A stretch of DNA of 64,000 nucleotides from Alkalibacterium putridalgicola (lineage in GTDB: Bacteria; Bacillota; Bacilli; Lactobacillales; Carnobacteriaceae_A): assembly GCF_900109825.1 (NCBI RefSeq), contig NZ_FOBL01000001.1, positions 124,001-188,000 of the forward strand, given 5' to 3'. Positions within the stretch are counted from its first letter, which is position 1. Each line of letters begins with the position of its first letter. The notes beneath the pieces are model-generated. The model had not been told where the DNA came from. It was given only the letters and a program-made list of their open reading frames with translations, and ran no database searches. Positions 29,816 to 38,985 of the stretch are shown one piece after another. The translations under genes were made by a program, and so were the position numbers.

Positions 29816-32173
29816 TCATTCTCCTCTTTGTCCTCTTTTCTGTTCAAAAGAAAACAGGTAACTGTCTATAATTACTAATGGATACTGGTCTGTGAATCTA
29901 TATCTGACTGCTCCATTAGTGTCTGTCCGATAAATGTTAATATCCCGATCTCTTAGCTTCTCAGTTACATTATCATGCGGGTGCCCGTATCTGTTAGACT
30001 TGCCGGCGGAAATCCAGGCTGTTTCAGGCCTGAGCTGATTGATAAATCCATCGTGGGAGGATGTCTGACTTCCGTGATGGCCGACTTTCAAAATATCAGC
30101 CGTCATATTCGGATATTTTTCCAGCAGGACTTTTTCACCTTCAGCTTCCAAGTCACCCGTAAAAAGCCACGTTTTTCTGCCGATCAACCCGTACAGGACC
30201 AATGAACTGTCATTTTTTGAAGCAGTTGTCATTTCTTCATTAGACAGGACGGCGAATGTGTTTTTCGGAAGATAGATGCCGCTGCCTTCAGCTGCTTCTT
30301 TGATTACAGTGCCAAATTTGACGATAGAAGAAAACTGACTCTGAAAATTTTCCTCCAGAAAGGTGGTTTTAGCGGAAACCACTTGTTCTGTGCGCATATG
30401 GCTGATGATATCCATCATCGCTCCATAATGGTCTATATCCGGATGTGTAATAATAATGGATTGCAGTTTATGTACTCCTTCTGATTTTAGCACAGGCAGG
30501 ATGATATTTTCACCCACATTAAATATTTTTTCCCTATTTTGCCATTCTTCGACCGGAAATTCTGCTTGTCCGCCGGTATCAATGAGATAATTCCCTCTCC
30601 CCCAGGGTTCTTTTATCAGGATGGCTTCTCCCTGACCCACATCGATCATTAGAACTTGTCCTAAAGGTGAAAACCTGACAGAAAGCACACATATGATTAT
30701 GCCGATAACGGGAAAAGGAAGAAATCTTTTCGGTCTATTCTTTTCGATCATTACGAGTAACACTAAAATGAATAAAGCCAGCAGAAAATAGGCTGCCTGT
30801 GAGAGTCTCCCGGTAACGAAAGTAAAAGTCAGACTCGATGCAGTCTCACTGACAATGGTTTCCATGGCAGTTATCAGCTTATCTATCATAAATAGGATGC
30901 CTTCAAAGATTAAAGAACTGGGGATCAGTAACGAGAGCAAGAGACTGACTATCAGCAGCGGCAACAGCAGACTGCCCACCAAAGGAATGAACAGACTGTT
31001 CAAAACAAGGACACCCCAGGAAAACTCATAAAAATGATAACTTAATACGGGGATGGAGGAGACAAGCAGCAGAAGATTCATAGTCACATATGTCTCCACT
31101 TTAGTCCCTTGTTTAAAAAAAGGCTGATGTGCCAGTACAATAATCATAAAACTTATAAGATAGCTTAATTGAAAACCGATCATATACAGACTGTATGGCT
31201 GAATGAAAAGAGTCAGGATCAGCATCATAGACCAGCTGTCTAGTGCTGTCACCGTCAGATTCAGTTTGTCCCCTAACAGTTTTAGCCAGGCCTGGCCTAC
31301 AGCTCTGAAGACACTCACCCCAAAGCCTGTCGCTATGCCATAAAGCGGCAGGATCAGTATAAGACTTGAAGCCGTGGCCTCCTTGCTTATTCTCATCCTC
31401 AAAAGCGAAAGCCGTATCAAATCGATCAGAAAAACGACATGGAGCCCGGAAATACTCAGCAGATGCACGATTCCTAATTCTTTAAAGGAATCCATGACAT
31501 CGCTCGAGAATGAACGTTTATCAGCAAACAAGAGGGTCTTGGTATAAGCGCTCGTCTTCGGTGTCAATGTACGATCAATGTGCGATAGTATCTCTTGTCT
31601 AAAGGAATCGAATACATACACATCCCTTGGTTTTTCCTGTTCGTGTTCCCAAACAGCAAGTTCGGAAGCTTTTAGTATATTAAAGATTTTTTTACTTTTC
31701 AGATACGTCCCATAATTAAACTGGTTAAAGTTAGAAGGTTCCTCAGGTATCGACAGAATACCTTTAATGGCGGCACTTTTAGGAATCGATGCAGCCAGTC
31801 GATGCTTTTCACCTTCGCTCTTAATGTAATAGATTACTTTGACTTTTTCACGGACACTGTCCTGCTGAATCAGACCTTCAAATTCCAACTTATCTCCGTC
31901 AACTTTCCAGCTGGTTTCTTTCACAGCCACACTTACCCATTCATTCTCAGACAGAGTTATGGAAGAGCCAGTCGGATAGAAATAAGCAAATCTCACACTG
32001 AATAATAGCGTCACTAAAATGGAGACGATAAGGAGGACACCGTTCTTTTGGATGAGCACTCTCAGCCAGATAAAAGCTGTCACTATCAGCACTGGCAGAG
32101 TATATCCACTGCTTATACCTGCCGCGACAGACAAGAGTGACAACGCGATAAAAATCAGTTTTCCTGTAAACAT
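29816..32173 (-). CDS. comEC: DNA internalisation competence protein ComEC/Rec2
   Basis: Polytopic channel that passes single-stranded DNA into the cytosol during transformation. The 785-residue protein has an N-terminal membrane/OB part, the Competence domain with KTLLFADKRSFSSDVMDSF and GIVHLLSISGLHVVFL, many membrane helices, and a C-terminal metallo-beta-lactamase-like domain with MIDVGQGEAILI, HPDIDHYGAM and GHHGSQTSSHD. It is full length with no frameshift. The ATG at 32173 lacks a good Shine-Dalgarno. It lies 118 bp after comEA; comEB is missing between them. Confidence 0.95.
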   Translation of the reverse strand: MFTGKLIFIALSLLSVAAGISSGYTLPVLIVTAFIWLRVLIQKNGVLLIVSILVTLLFSVRFAYFYPTGSSITLSENEWVSVAVKETSWKVDGDKLEFEGLIQQDSVREKVKVIYYIKSEGEKHRLAASIPKSAAIKGILSIPEEPSNFNQFNYGTYLKSKKIFNILKASELAVWEHEQEKPRDVYVFDSFRQEILSHIDRTLTPKTSAYTKTLLFADKRSFSSDVMDSFKELGIVHLLSISGLHVVFLIDLIRLSLLRMRISKEATASSLILILPLYGIATGFGVSVFRAVGQAWLKLLGDKLNLTVTALDSWSMMLILTLFIQPYSLYMIGFQLSYLISFMIIVLAHQPFFKQGTKVETYVTMNLLLLVSSIPVLSYHFYEFSWGVLVLNSLFIPLVGSLLLPLLIVSLLLSLLIPSSLIFEGILFMIDKLITAMETIVSETASSLTFTFVTGRLSQAAYFLLALFILVLLVMIEKNRPKRFLPFPVIGIIICVLSVRFSPLGQVLMIDVGQGEAILIKEPWGRGNYLIDTGGQAEFPVEEWQNREKIFNVGENIILPVLKSEGVHKLQSIIITHPDIDHYGAMMDIISHMRTEQVVSAKTTFLEENFQSQFSSIVKFGTVIKEAAEGSGIYLPKNTFAVLSNEEMTTASKNDSSLVLYGLIGRKTWLFTGDLEAEGEKVLLEKYPNMTADILKVGHHGSQTSSHDGFINQLRPETAWISAGKSNRYGHPHDNVTEKLRDRDINIYRTDTNGAVRYRFTDQYPLVIIDSYLFSFEQKRGQRGE

Positions 32174-32291
32174 CTAGATGTCTTATTTCTTTTACTGATA
32201 TTTGTAGATACCTGTATTTTTATACTGCTGCCTTTTCCTCTATTCATAATTTAAACCACCCGTCTTGAAAAATATTTCAACAGCATGCTAT

Positions 32292-32948
32292 TTAATCAGC
32301 TTTTATCATTTCTTTTATTCGTTCAAACGTTTTTTCTCCTATACCGGACACGTTCACCAGTTCTTCTCTTGACTTAAATGGACCGTTCGTCTCTCTATAC
32401 TTAATGATTTCCGCCGCTTTACTCGGACCAATGCCATCCAACTGAAGCATCTCTGTTTCATCTGCTGAATTGATATCAATAATAGTTTCTTTTGTCAGAT
32501 GATTTTCAGACATGCCGGACAACTGTGTCGTTTCCTCGCCCGTTGCCGGTATATAGACATACATTTCATCTACCAGTAGCTGTGCAAAATTAATAGTCTT
32601 AGAATCGGCTTCTTCTGTCAGACCACCTGCCGCCTCTACTGCATCGATCACGCGCTGTTCTGCATTGAGAGAAAAAACCCCCGGATACTTTACAGCCCCT
32701 TTCACATCAACGACTACAGTCACTGTTTCCTGTGATTTCCCCTCCTGATGCAGGAGCTCTTCATTTTCTTCTTTCTCCTCTTCCTCAGGCATCTGAGAAG
32801 GATTTTCCATCAACGACTCCAATAAGACAGTATCTGCCGTTTCATCACCCTCATCAGAATCTGATAACACCCCGAAATAACCAATTAAAAGTATCCCGAT
32901 AACGAGAATGCCTATACTTATTTCCTTAACGTATCTGATTTGCTTCAT
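32292..32948 (-). CDS. comEA: Competence DNA receptor ComEA
   Basis: Membrane-anchored receptor that binds incoming double-stranded DNA. The 218 residues have one N-terminal membrane helix (about 9-26), an acidic linker rich in Glu, an SLBB-like domain (VVDVKGAVKYPGVFSLN) and a C-terminal helix-hairpin-helix pair (INSADETEMLQLDGIGPSKA and VNVSGIGEKTFERIKEM). ATG at 32948 is 11 bases after AGGAGGGG. With comEC it suggests that the organism has at least part of a natural transformation system; no pilus genes are here. Confidence 0.93.
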   Translation of the reverse strand: MKQIRYVKEISIGILVIGILLIGYFGVLSDSDEGDETADTVLLESLMENPSQMPEEEEKEENEELLHQEGKSQETVTVVVDVKGAVKYPGVFSLNAEQRVIDAVEAAGGLTEEADSKTINFAQLLVDEMYVYIPATGEETTQLSGMSENHLTKETIIDINSADETEMLQLDGIGPSKAAEIIKYRETNGPFKSREELVNVSGIGEKTFERIKEMIKAD

Positions 32949-32981
32949 GTCTTGTCGAACCCCTCCTTCAACTCCTCACCT

Positions 32982-33039
32982 ATTATATTATCCAAAAAAA
33001 TAAAAACTCACTTTAAAACTCTGATCAAAATACAATTTT
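32982..33039 (-). promoter_or_regulatory. comEA promoter region with two AT-boxes (ComK-type candidate)
   Basis: Minus-strand TATAAT (32982-32987) without a consensus -35. Overlapping and upstream lie AAAACTCACTTTA (33003-33015, seven of eight fixed bases of AAAAN5TTTT) and AAAATACAATTTT (33027-33039, all eight). The 11-bp gap is not one of the known B. subtilis ComK spacings (8, 18, 31), and AT-rich DNA makes chance matches likely. Confidence 0.35.
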
Positions 33040-33126
33040 ATTGCGTCATTAAATAATGACTTAGGAATGCTCTGATTATATTGATACATGAACGCTAGAC
33101 TGGCTACTTAAAGTATACAGATCTTA

Positions 33127-33169
33127 GAAAAAAACGAAGAGGCAAGGATATTAGTCCCTACCTCTTCGT
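33127..33169 (-). terminator. Terminator after sepM
   Basis: ACGAAGAGG (33134-33142) pairs with CCTCTTCGT (33161-33169), with inner AGG/CCT pairs; the minus strand continues with T7. It ends the ylbG-rsmD-coaD-sepM transcript nine bases after the stop codon. Confidence 0.9.
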
Positions 33170-33177
33170 ATTATTAT

Positions 33178-34212
33178 TTAATCGATATTATTTAGATATT
33201 CAATAGCATCACTGATGTGGTCAACAGGTACGATCTCCATATCTGTGTTAATGTCTTCTGCTGCTTCGAGTGCCGTTTCATAATTCGATTGCAGATCAGG
33301 ATACTCTTCCAGTACCTGACTGTCGATTTCATCATCCGGAGCAAAGAAAACGGCAGCTCCTTCTTCATGTGCAGCTACAACTTTCTTGTCAATTCCTCCT
33401 ATGCGGCCAACATCACCATTTTCAGCAATAGTGCCCGTTCCGGCAACTACCAGATCGCTGTCAAAGTCTTCAACAAGCATTTTATAAATTTGCAGCGAGA
33501 ACATCAGTCCAGCTGAGGGGCCACCGATATTCCCAGCATCTATTGAAACCTCTGGAGATGTCGTAACTGAAGATTGCGTCACCAGCGTAATGCCGATACC
33601 CGGATTACCAGTTTCCTCGATCAAAATCAGTTCGCCACTCACTTGGGTCGTCTCTCCGCTTCTGACAACAGTGAGGGTAACTTCATCTCCCACAGACTGC
33701 TGGCTGATATACTCGATGAACCCGTCTGTGTTCTCAAAAGATTCTCCATTGATTTCAGAAATACTGTCCCCCATCTCCAGCTCATCATAGAAGTTGGATT
33801 CCGGAGACACCGACATCACATAAACTCCTTCATATTCTATATCATAAGGTAACTCAGCTGCATTAAATGCTGCGGCTTTAGCTGTGTCAATGGAATAATC
33901 CATGTAATACTGCTGTAGCATACGATAATCATCATAATCATCATAACTGCCAAGCATATCTGCTTCGCTAACTCCGGAATGATAGGGTAAAAACTGAAAG
34001 AGCGAAGAAAACGGCGTAGCTCTGAAAACCTCAATGGTCGTCAGCATATACTGACTGTCTGAGCCATCTGTTTGTCCATCTACCTCTACTTTATCGTTAA
34101 TGACCACAGCACTTCCGGGTCTTTCGATAAAATATGGAATAGGCAGAAAAAATAAAAGATAAACGGCCAGTCCCAGAAGAAATGTTTTTAAAATAAATCG
34201 TTTCTTATTCAC
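33178..34212 (-). CDS. sepM: PDZ and Lon-like serine protease (SepM/YlbL family)
   Basis: Membrane-anchored extracellular protease; in streptococci SepM trims a competence pheromone, and in B. subtilis YlbL acts in stress. The 344 residues have one N-terminal membrane helix (about 9-27), a PDZ domain (about 125-195, with YVMSVSPESNFYDELEMGD) and a Lon-type catalytic domain with Ser in GNIGGPSAGLMFSL and Lys in GGIDKKVVAAHEEGA. Start is GTG at 34212, overlapping the coaD stop by four bases and preceded by AAGGTGG. Substrate here is unknown. Confidence 0.9.
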   Translation of the reverse strand: MNKKRFILKTFLLGLAVYLLFFLPIPYFIERPGSAVVINDKVEVDGQTDGSDSQYMLTTIEVFRATPFSSLFQFLPYHSGVSEADMLGSYDDYDDYRMLQQYYMDYSIDTAKAAAFNAAELPYDIEYEGVYVMSVSPESNFYDELEMGDSISEINGESFENTDGFIEYISQQSVGDEVTLTVVRSGETTQVSGELILIEETGNPGIGITLVTQSSVTTSPEVSIDAGNIGGPSAGLMFSLQIYKMLVEDFDSDLVVAGTGTIAENGDVGRIGGIDKKVVAAHEEGAAVFFAPDDEIDSQVLEEYPDLQSNYETALEAAEDINTDMEIVPVDHISDAIEYLNNID

Positions 34213-34709
34213 TTGTTTTTATCCACCTTCATCATTGCTTTCTTCAATCTATCCTCTACACCGCTGGGCACAAGTTGGTGTACATCGCCTCCGTAAAAGG
34301 CGATTTCTTTCACCATGGTCGAACTGATGGACTGGTACTTTGCATCAGAAATCAGACAAAGGGTCTCGATACCCTCATCCATGAGAGAATTCAGATCGGC
34401 TATATCCCGTTCATATTCAAAATCCTTTACGGATCGGATACCTCGAATCAGCAGTCTGGCATTTTTTTCTCTTGCCAGTTTAACGGTCAATCCATCATGG
34501 GCAATGATCTGACAGTTTTCAATATTCCTGTCCAGCAAACTGTCTTTAACCATTGAGAGCCGTTCTTCTTCAGAAAACAAATAGTTTTTTGCCGTACTCG
34601 CACTTACCACGACGATCAGCTCATCCACCAGGTCTGCTGCTCTTTCCATAATATTCAAATGACCATACGTCAACGGATCAAAGCTTCCTACATACAGGGC
34701 TCTTTTCAT
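34209..34709 (-). CDS. coaD: Phosphopantetheine adenylyltransferase
   Basis: Fourth step of CoA synthesis: transfers AMP from ATP to 4'-phosphopantetheine. The 166 residues show the nucleotidyltransferase motif GSFDPLTYGHLNIMERA at the start, LLIRGIRSVKDFEYE, and ISSTMVKEIAFYGGDV at the end. ATG overlaps the rsmD stop (ATGA), and its stop overlaps the sepM GTG, so the three genes are translationally coupled. Confidence 0.97.
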   Translation of the reverse strand: MKRALYVGSFDPLTYGHLNIMERAADLVDELIVVVSASTAKNYLFSEEERLSMVKDSLLDRNIENCQIIAHDGLTVKLAREKNARLLIRGIRSVKDFEYERDIADLNSLMDEGIETLCLISDAKYQSISSTMVKEIAFYGGDVHQLVPSGVEDRLKKAMMKVDKNK

Positions 34710-35266
34710 TCGGCGGCCACCTTTTCATACAGAGAAATGCGCGTGGTACCATATATCTTATCTTTTATAAATCTCAGAGTTGGGGCATCGAAGTCCAGCG
34801 ACACGTCTTTATCTGTTTCACACACTATGACAGCACGATCATTCACTAACTGGTAGTCAAGAATCTGTTTCACTACCTGTTCCAGCTCTTGTCTGCCATA
34901 AGGAGGATCAAGCAGCACCAGATCGAAAGATTCCCCAAGCTGTCTAAGATTTTCCAGAGCCTGAGTATCCTTTTTCTTCCAGACAATAAATTTTTCCTGC
35001 TCTTTCGTTATCTTGACATTCTCATTGATCGTCTTTATTGACTGGTGGCTGTGATCGACTAGATACGCTTTCTTCATACCTCTCGATACCGCTTCGATCC
35101 CAAGAGCCCCGCTTCCCGAATAAAGATCCAGAGCATGACCGCCGTCAAAATACGGACCGATCATGTGGAATAAGGATTCTTTCACTTTATCTGTAGTAGG
35201 ACGGGTACTCTGACCGGGAACAGCTTTGAGTCTTCTACCCCCGAATTCTCCTGATATAATTCTCAT
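34706..35266 (-). CDS. rsmD: 16S rRNA (guanine(966)-N(2))-methyltransferase
   Basis: S-adenosylmethionine-dependent methyltransferase acting on the small-subunit rRNA. The 186 residues begin MRIISGEFGGRRLKAVPG, with the cofactor site ALDLYSGSGALGIEAVSRG and the catalytic motif LVLLDPPYG. ATG follows AAGGGTGATC. It is 19 bp after ylbG and overlaps coaD, the standard ylb-cluster order. Confidence 0.95.
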   Translation of the reverse strand: MRIISGEFGGRRLKAVPGQSTRPTTDKVKESLFHMIGPYFDGGHALDLYSGSGALGIEAVSRGMKKAYLVDHSHQSIKTINENVKITKEQEKFIVWKKKDTQALENLRQLGESFDLVLLDPPYGRQELEQVVKQILDYQLVNDRAVIVCETDKDVSLDFDAPTLRFIKDKIYGTTRISLYEKVAAE

Positions 35267-35285
35267 GCACGATCACCCTTCACTA

Positions 35286-35594
35286 TTATTTAAACATACT
35301 GCCCAACATATTATCTTCATCTTCTTTTTCTGATAATGCTGCAACTTCATCCAAGATGCCGTCAAAAGTATTTGGCAGGTCACATCGATAAGACTCTTCA
35401 ACCTTTCTCACGAAATGCTGTTTTGCGATCGTGCCGGCGGTTGCTTCCATATCCTCCCGGTTCACATAAATGATTGCATAGTTCATACTTTTCGACACAT
35501 AATGGACAAGACCATAACGCTTTAACTTGTTTACATATTTTGTGGTATACAGCCAGACAACTAATCCGGCTCTGGTGCTTTTTTCCTGTTCCAA
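35286..35594 (-). CDS. ylbG: YlbG family protein (DUF2129)
   Basis: Small conserved Firmicutes protein with no proven biochemical role. The 102 residues contain the family core RAGLVVWLYTTKYVNKLKRY and HYVSKSMNYAIIYVNRED. I prefer TTG at 35594 (six bases after AGAAGGTG) to the GTG three codons earlier that lies within that site; either could be used. It heads the ylbG-rsmD-coaD-sepM operon, starting about 32 bp after the ylaN terminator. Confidence 0.88.
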   Translation of the reverse strand: MEQEKSTRAGLVVWLYTTKYVNKLKRYGLVHYVSKSMNYAIIYVNREDMEATAGTIAKQHFVRKVEESYRCDLPNTFDGILDEVAALSEKEDEDNMLGSMFK

Positions 35595-35626
35595 GTTTTT
35601 CACCTTCTTCTGTTTTTTTCATTATA

Positions 35627-35661
35627 ACAAAAAGTCCCTCCACACGAGAGGGACTTTTAAT
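35627..35661. terminator. Terminator after ylaN
   Basis: Perfect 11-bp stem AAAAGTCCCTC (35630-35640) with GAGGGACTTTT (35648-35658) and a 7-base loop. On the minus strand it is followed by TTTTTGTTATAATG; the TATAAT there may serve as the -10 for ylbG. Confidence 0.88.
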
Positions 35662-35675
35662 CTGTTTCACTCTTT

Positions 35676-35942
35676 TTAGTTGGAATTAAAAGCGTCTGTG
35701 TATAAATCATTTAAATGTTTTTCTAAAGAACTCAACATTAAATGTCCTTCTTCTTCATCCATCATGCCCATAGCGATCGCAAACTCCACTTTTTTTGAAA
35801 AACCAAACATTTGGGTATCAATGACTTCTTCAAAAGCAGGGCAAGCAACACACAAATGCTGCTGGTTTTCGATCAAAGAAGCTATTTTTCTAGCGTCTTC
35901 ATTTAAAACGTCTTTAGCAAGAGCAATCTGTAATTGATCCAT
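35676..35942 (-). CDS. ylaN: YlaN family protein (DUF1507)
   Basis: Small helical protein; YlaN of B. subtilis and Staphylococcus aureus has been reported to bind iron and modulate the Fur repressor, so a role in iron homeostasis is plausible. The 88 residues contain the strongly conserved stretch CPAFEEVIDTQMFGFSKKVE. ATG at 35942 follows AGGAAGGA; an ATG six codons earlier has no such site. It lies 114 bp after typA and ends at a strong terminator. Confidence 0.9.
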   Translation of the reverse strand: MDQLQIALAKDVLNEDARKIASLIENQQHLCVACPAFEEVIDTQMFGFSKKVEFAIAMGMMDEEEGHLMLSSLEKHLNDLYTDAFNSN

Positions 35943-36056
35943 AAGTCTATCCTTCCTCAAACTATTTCCATCGCTTTCTTTTTACAAGTATATCATAACT
36001 GTACTGAGTTGAAAATATAAAAGAAATGAGATGAGATTCAGTTCAAATTCAATAGC

Positions 36057-37886
36057 TTACAGTGAACGTTTCGCTGCTTTCTCACGTTCGTTTTTATTCA
36101 AGATTTTCTTTCTTAATCGGATAGATTCAGGTGTAACTTCGCAATATTCGTCATCAGCTAAGAATTCCAAAGATTCTTCAAGTGTCATGATGCGCGGACG
36201 TTTGATAACATTAGTCTGATCTTTATTTGCAGAACGGACATTCGTCTTCTGTTTTTCTTTAGTGACGTTAACAGCTATATCTGTATCTCTGTTATGCTGC
36301 CCGACGATCATCCCTTCATAAACTTCTGTACCAGGTTCTACGAAGATGACTCCACGGTCTTCCAGATTCATAATACTATAGGTCGTTGCTGCACCGTTTT
36401 CCATAGAAACCAACGCACCATAACGACGTTCACCAGTCTTACCTTGTGCCAACGGTAAATACTGATCAAAGGTGTGGTTCATGATACCATAGCCACGAGT
36501 CAGAGATAAGAAATCATTTGTGAAACCGATCAAACCACGAGCAGGCGCCAGGAATATCAAACGAACCTGTCCATTTCCAGTATGGATCATGTCCTGCATT
36601 TCACCTTTACGCTGGCTCAAGTTCTCAATAACTGAACCCATGTACTCTTCGGGTGTGTCGATTTGTACACGTTCAAATGGTTCACATTTTACACCATCAA
36701 TTTCCTTAACGATAACTTCAGGCTTGGATACCTGTAACTCAAAGCCTTCACGACGCAGATTCTCGATCAGGATAGATAAGTGTAACTCACCTCGTCCAGA
36801 AACGATCCACGCATCAGGAGATTCAGTTTGTTCTACACGAAGTGATACATCGGTCTGCAGCTGCATCATTAGACGTTCTTCGATCTTTCTTGATGTTACC
36901 CATTTACCTTCTCGGCCTGCAAACGGTGAGTTATTCACTAAGAAAGTCATTTGTAACGTTGGCTCATCGATGTGAAGAATAGGCAACGGATCTACATGGT
37001 CTGCAGGTGTCACTGTTTCTCCAACGAAAATGTCTTCAAATCCTGAAACAGCAATTAAATCTCCGGCTTTAGCTTCTTCGATTTCTACACGATCGAGTCC
37101 AAAGAAACCAAACAGTTTTGTTACACGGAAATTCTTGGTTGACCCGTCCAGTTTACTTAACGTAACGTTGTCTCCAACTTTTATTTTCCCTCTGAATACA
37201 CGACCGATACCTATTCTTCCAACGTAGTCATTATAGTCAAGCAATGATACTTGGAATTGTAAAGGTTCGTCACTGTTATCCACAGGGGCAGGAATTTCTT
37301 TTAAAATACTTTCAAAGATAGGCTCCATCGTGTCCTGCTGATCTGCCGGGTCGTCTGAAAGGCTGCTTGTCCCATTGATTGCAGAAGCGTAAACAACCGG
37401 GAATTCCAGCTGATCTTCATCTGCGTCTAACTCAATAAGCAGGTCTACAACTTCGTCAACGACTTCTGCTGGTCGAGCAGTATCTTTATCAATTTTGTTA
37501 ACAACAACAATCGGTCTCAATTTCATTTCCAGCGCTTTTTTTAGAACAAAACGTGTCTGAGGCATCGTTCCTTCGTAAGCATCTACGACAAGAATAACAC
37601 CGTCGACCATTTTCATGATACGTTCCACTTCTCCACCGAAGTCGGCATGTCCTGGTGTGTCCAGAATGTTGATGTTGTGGTCCTTATATTTAACAGCTGT
37701 ATTTTTAGCCAGTATCGTGATGCCACGTTCTTTTTCCAGATCATTATTATCCATGGCTCTTTCACTTAATTCACCATGAGCATCCAACGTATCAGACTGT
37801 TTCAGCAACTCGTCAACCAGCGTCGTTTTACCATGGTCAACGTGAGCTATTATTGCAATATTTCTTATATCATCTCTTTTTTTCAT
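36057..37886 (-). CDS. typA: Ribosome-associated GTPase TypA/BipA
   Basis: Translational GTPase related to EF-G, needed for ribosome assembly under stress and cold. The 609 residues show the G motifs [31 protein letters not shown] and NKIDKD, followed by domain II, an EF-G-type domain V and the TypA-specific C-terminal domain ending in a basic tail. ATG at 37886 follows AGGAATATT-like purine-rich sequence. It appears monocistronic or linked to ylaN. Confidence 0.96.
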   Translation of the reverse strand: MKKRDDIRNIAIIAHVDHGKTTLVDELLKQSDTLDAHGELSERAMDNNDLEKERGITILAKNTAVKYKDHNINILDTPGHADFGGEVERIMKMVDGVILVVDAYEGTMPQTRFVLKKALEMKLRPIVVVNKIDKDTARPAEVVDEVVDLLIELDADEDQLEFPVVYASAINGTSSLSDDPADQQDTMEPIFESILKEIPAPVDNSDEPLQFQVSLLDYNDYVGRIGIGRVFRGKIKVGDNVTLSKLDGSTKNFRVTKLFGFFGLDRVEIEEAKAGDLIAVSGFEDIFVGETVTPADHVDPLPILHIDEPTLQMTFLVNNSPFAGREGKWVTSRKIEERLMMQLQTDVSLRVEQTESPDAWIVSGRGELHLSILIENLRREGFELQVSKPEVIVKEIDGVKCEPFERVQIDTPEEYMGSVIENLSQRKGEMQDMIHTGNGQVRLIFLAPARGLIGFTNDFLSLTRGYGIMNHTFDQYLPLAQGKTGERRYGALVSMENGAATTYSIMNLEDRGVIFVEPGTEVYEGMIVGQHNRDTDIAVNVTKEKQKTNVRSANKDQTNVIKRPRIMTLEESLEFLADDEYCEVTPESIRLRKKILNKNEREKAAKRSL

Positions 37887-37963
37887 AATATTCCTCCGAA
37901 TTCATTACCTTAGAATCTAATTATTTGTTGTCGTTTTCATAGAGCTTTCTTTTATGTTCATCA

Positions 37964-38010
37964 TAAAAAGCACTTATTCTTGATAGATTCACACTCAAGA
38001 ATAAATGCTC
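37964..38010 (-). terminator. Terminator after the inositol-monophosphatase-family gene
   Basis: AGCACTTATTCTTGA (37969-37983) pairs with TCAAGAATAAATGCT (37995-38009) with one mismatch. The minus strand continues with TTTTTATG. It lies between the stop at 38082 and typA. Confidence 0.85.
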
Positions 38011-38081
38011 TCCAAATATCCTATATTGTTGCCCCAAGTATTATAACAGTAATACAAACAAAATTACAAGCTATTCCCTCA

Positions 38082-38864
38082 TTATATATTCATAAGCTTC
38101 ATAATTTCGTCATGAGCTTTTGGAGTCGCAAAAACGATATTGTTATTCTTGAGTAAATCTAATGGTTCATTATTAAATTGAGTAGCTTTCAATCCGAGTT
38201 CTTCCATAAATAAAATGCCTGGAGCAATATCCCAAGGCTTTAAGTTCGTAGCGATATAAGCCGCAATACTTCCTTTCGCCACTTCAACTGTCTCAAGCCC
38301 GGCAGAACCGACCAGTCTTAAACCTAAACTCTTTCTAGCTATTTTTCTGACTTTATCATATTTGTCTTCAATCATAATACTAGAATTTGTAGCGAGCATA
38401 CCTTCACTCAAGGATACATTCGCTGGTTCACTTAACAGTTGTTCGTTACAACTGACCCCTTCGCCTTTAATTGCCTTGTACAATTTATTGAGGGTAAGGT
38501 CATAGATATAGCTTTGCACCGGTACTCCATCTTCGTAAACAGCTAACATCAAAGCGAAATTTTCGTTCTGAAGTATAAAATTCAATGTTCCATCAATAGG
38601 ATCCACGAACCAGACTGTCCCGCTCATGTTTTCAACAGCATCTCCGAATCCTTCTTCTCCTAAAATACGATCTTCAGGATAAGCTGAGCGGATTCTTTCA
38701 ACCAGCTCTTTCTCTACCCACTTGTCCATGTTCGTTACTAAATCATTGGCCGATGTCTTCTGTTCGATTTCCAATTGATTATCTTTTTTTTGAATAATGA
38801 CCCGACTTATCTCATCGATCCATTTAATGACCGTTTTATCTCTATTCATTCTATTCTCCGACAT
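38082..38864 (-). CDS. Inositol monophosphatase family protein
   Basis: Mg2+-dependent phosphatase of the IMPase/FBPase/CysQ superfamily; the true substrate in Firmicutes is unclear. The 260 residues show the metal-site motifs GEEGFG (about 70), DPIDGTLNF (about 92-100) and the C-terminal WDIAPGILFMEELG. ATG at 38864 follows GAGGAG. It stands between the pdh terminator and typA, and its order next to typA/ylaN is common in Lactobacillales. Confidence 0.9.
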   Translation of the reverse strand: MSENRMNRDKTVIKWIDEISRVIIQKKDNQLEIEQKTSANDLVTNMDKWVEKELVERIRSAYPEDRILGEEGFGDAVENMSGTVWFVDPIDGTLNFILQNENFALMLAVYEDGVPVQSYIYDLTLNKLYKAIKGEGVSCNEQLLSEPANVSLSEGMLATNSSIMIEDKYDKVRKIARKSLGLRLVGSAGLETVEVAKGSIAAYIATNLKPWDIAPGILFMEELGLKATQFNNEPLDLLKNNNIVFATPKAHDEIMKLMNI

Positions 38865-38921
38865 AATTTCTCCTCATTTCACACATCTTTAATCTAAGTT
38901 TAAATGAGTGGACAGCAAATT

Positions 38922-38963
38922 GCAAAAACAAAGAGATTCCCGGCTTTTAAGCCGAGAATCTCC
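38922..38963 (-). terminator. Terminator of the pdh operon
   Basis: AGAGATTCCCGGCTT (38932-38946) pairs with AAGCCGAGAATCTCC (38949-38963). The minus strand continues with TTTGTTTTTGC. It lies 22 bp beyond the pdhD stop. Confidence 0.88.
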
Positions 38964-38985
38964 CGTGTTTACAACCTTACACTTA

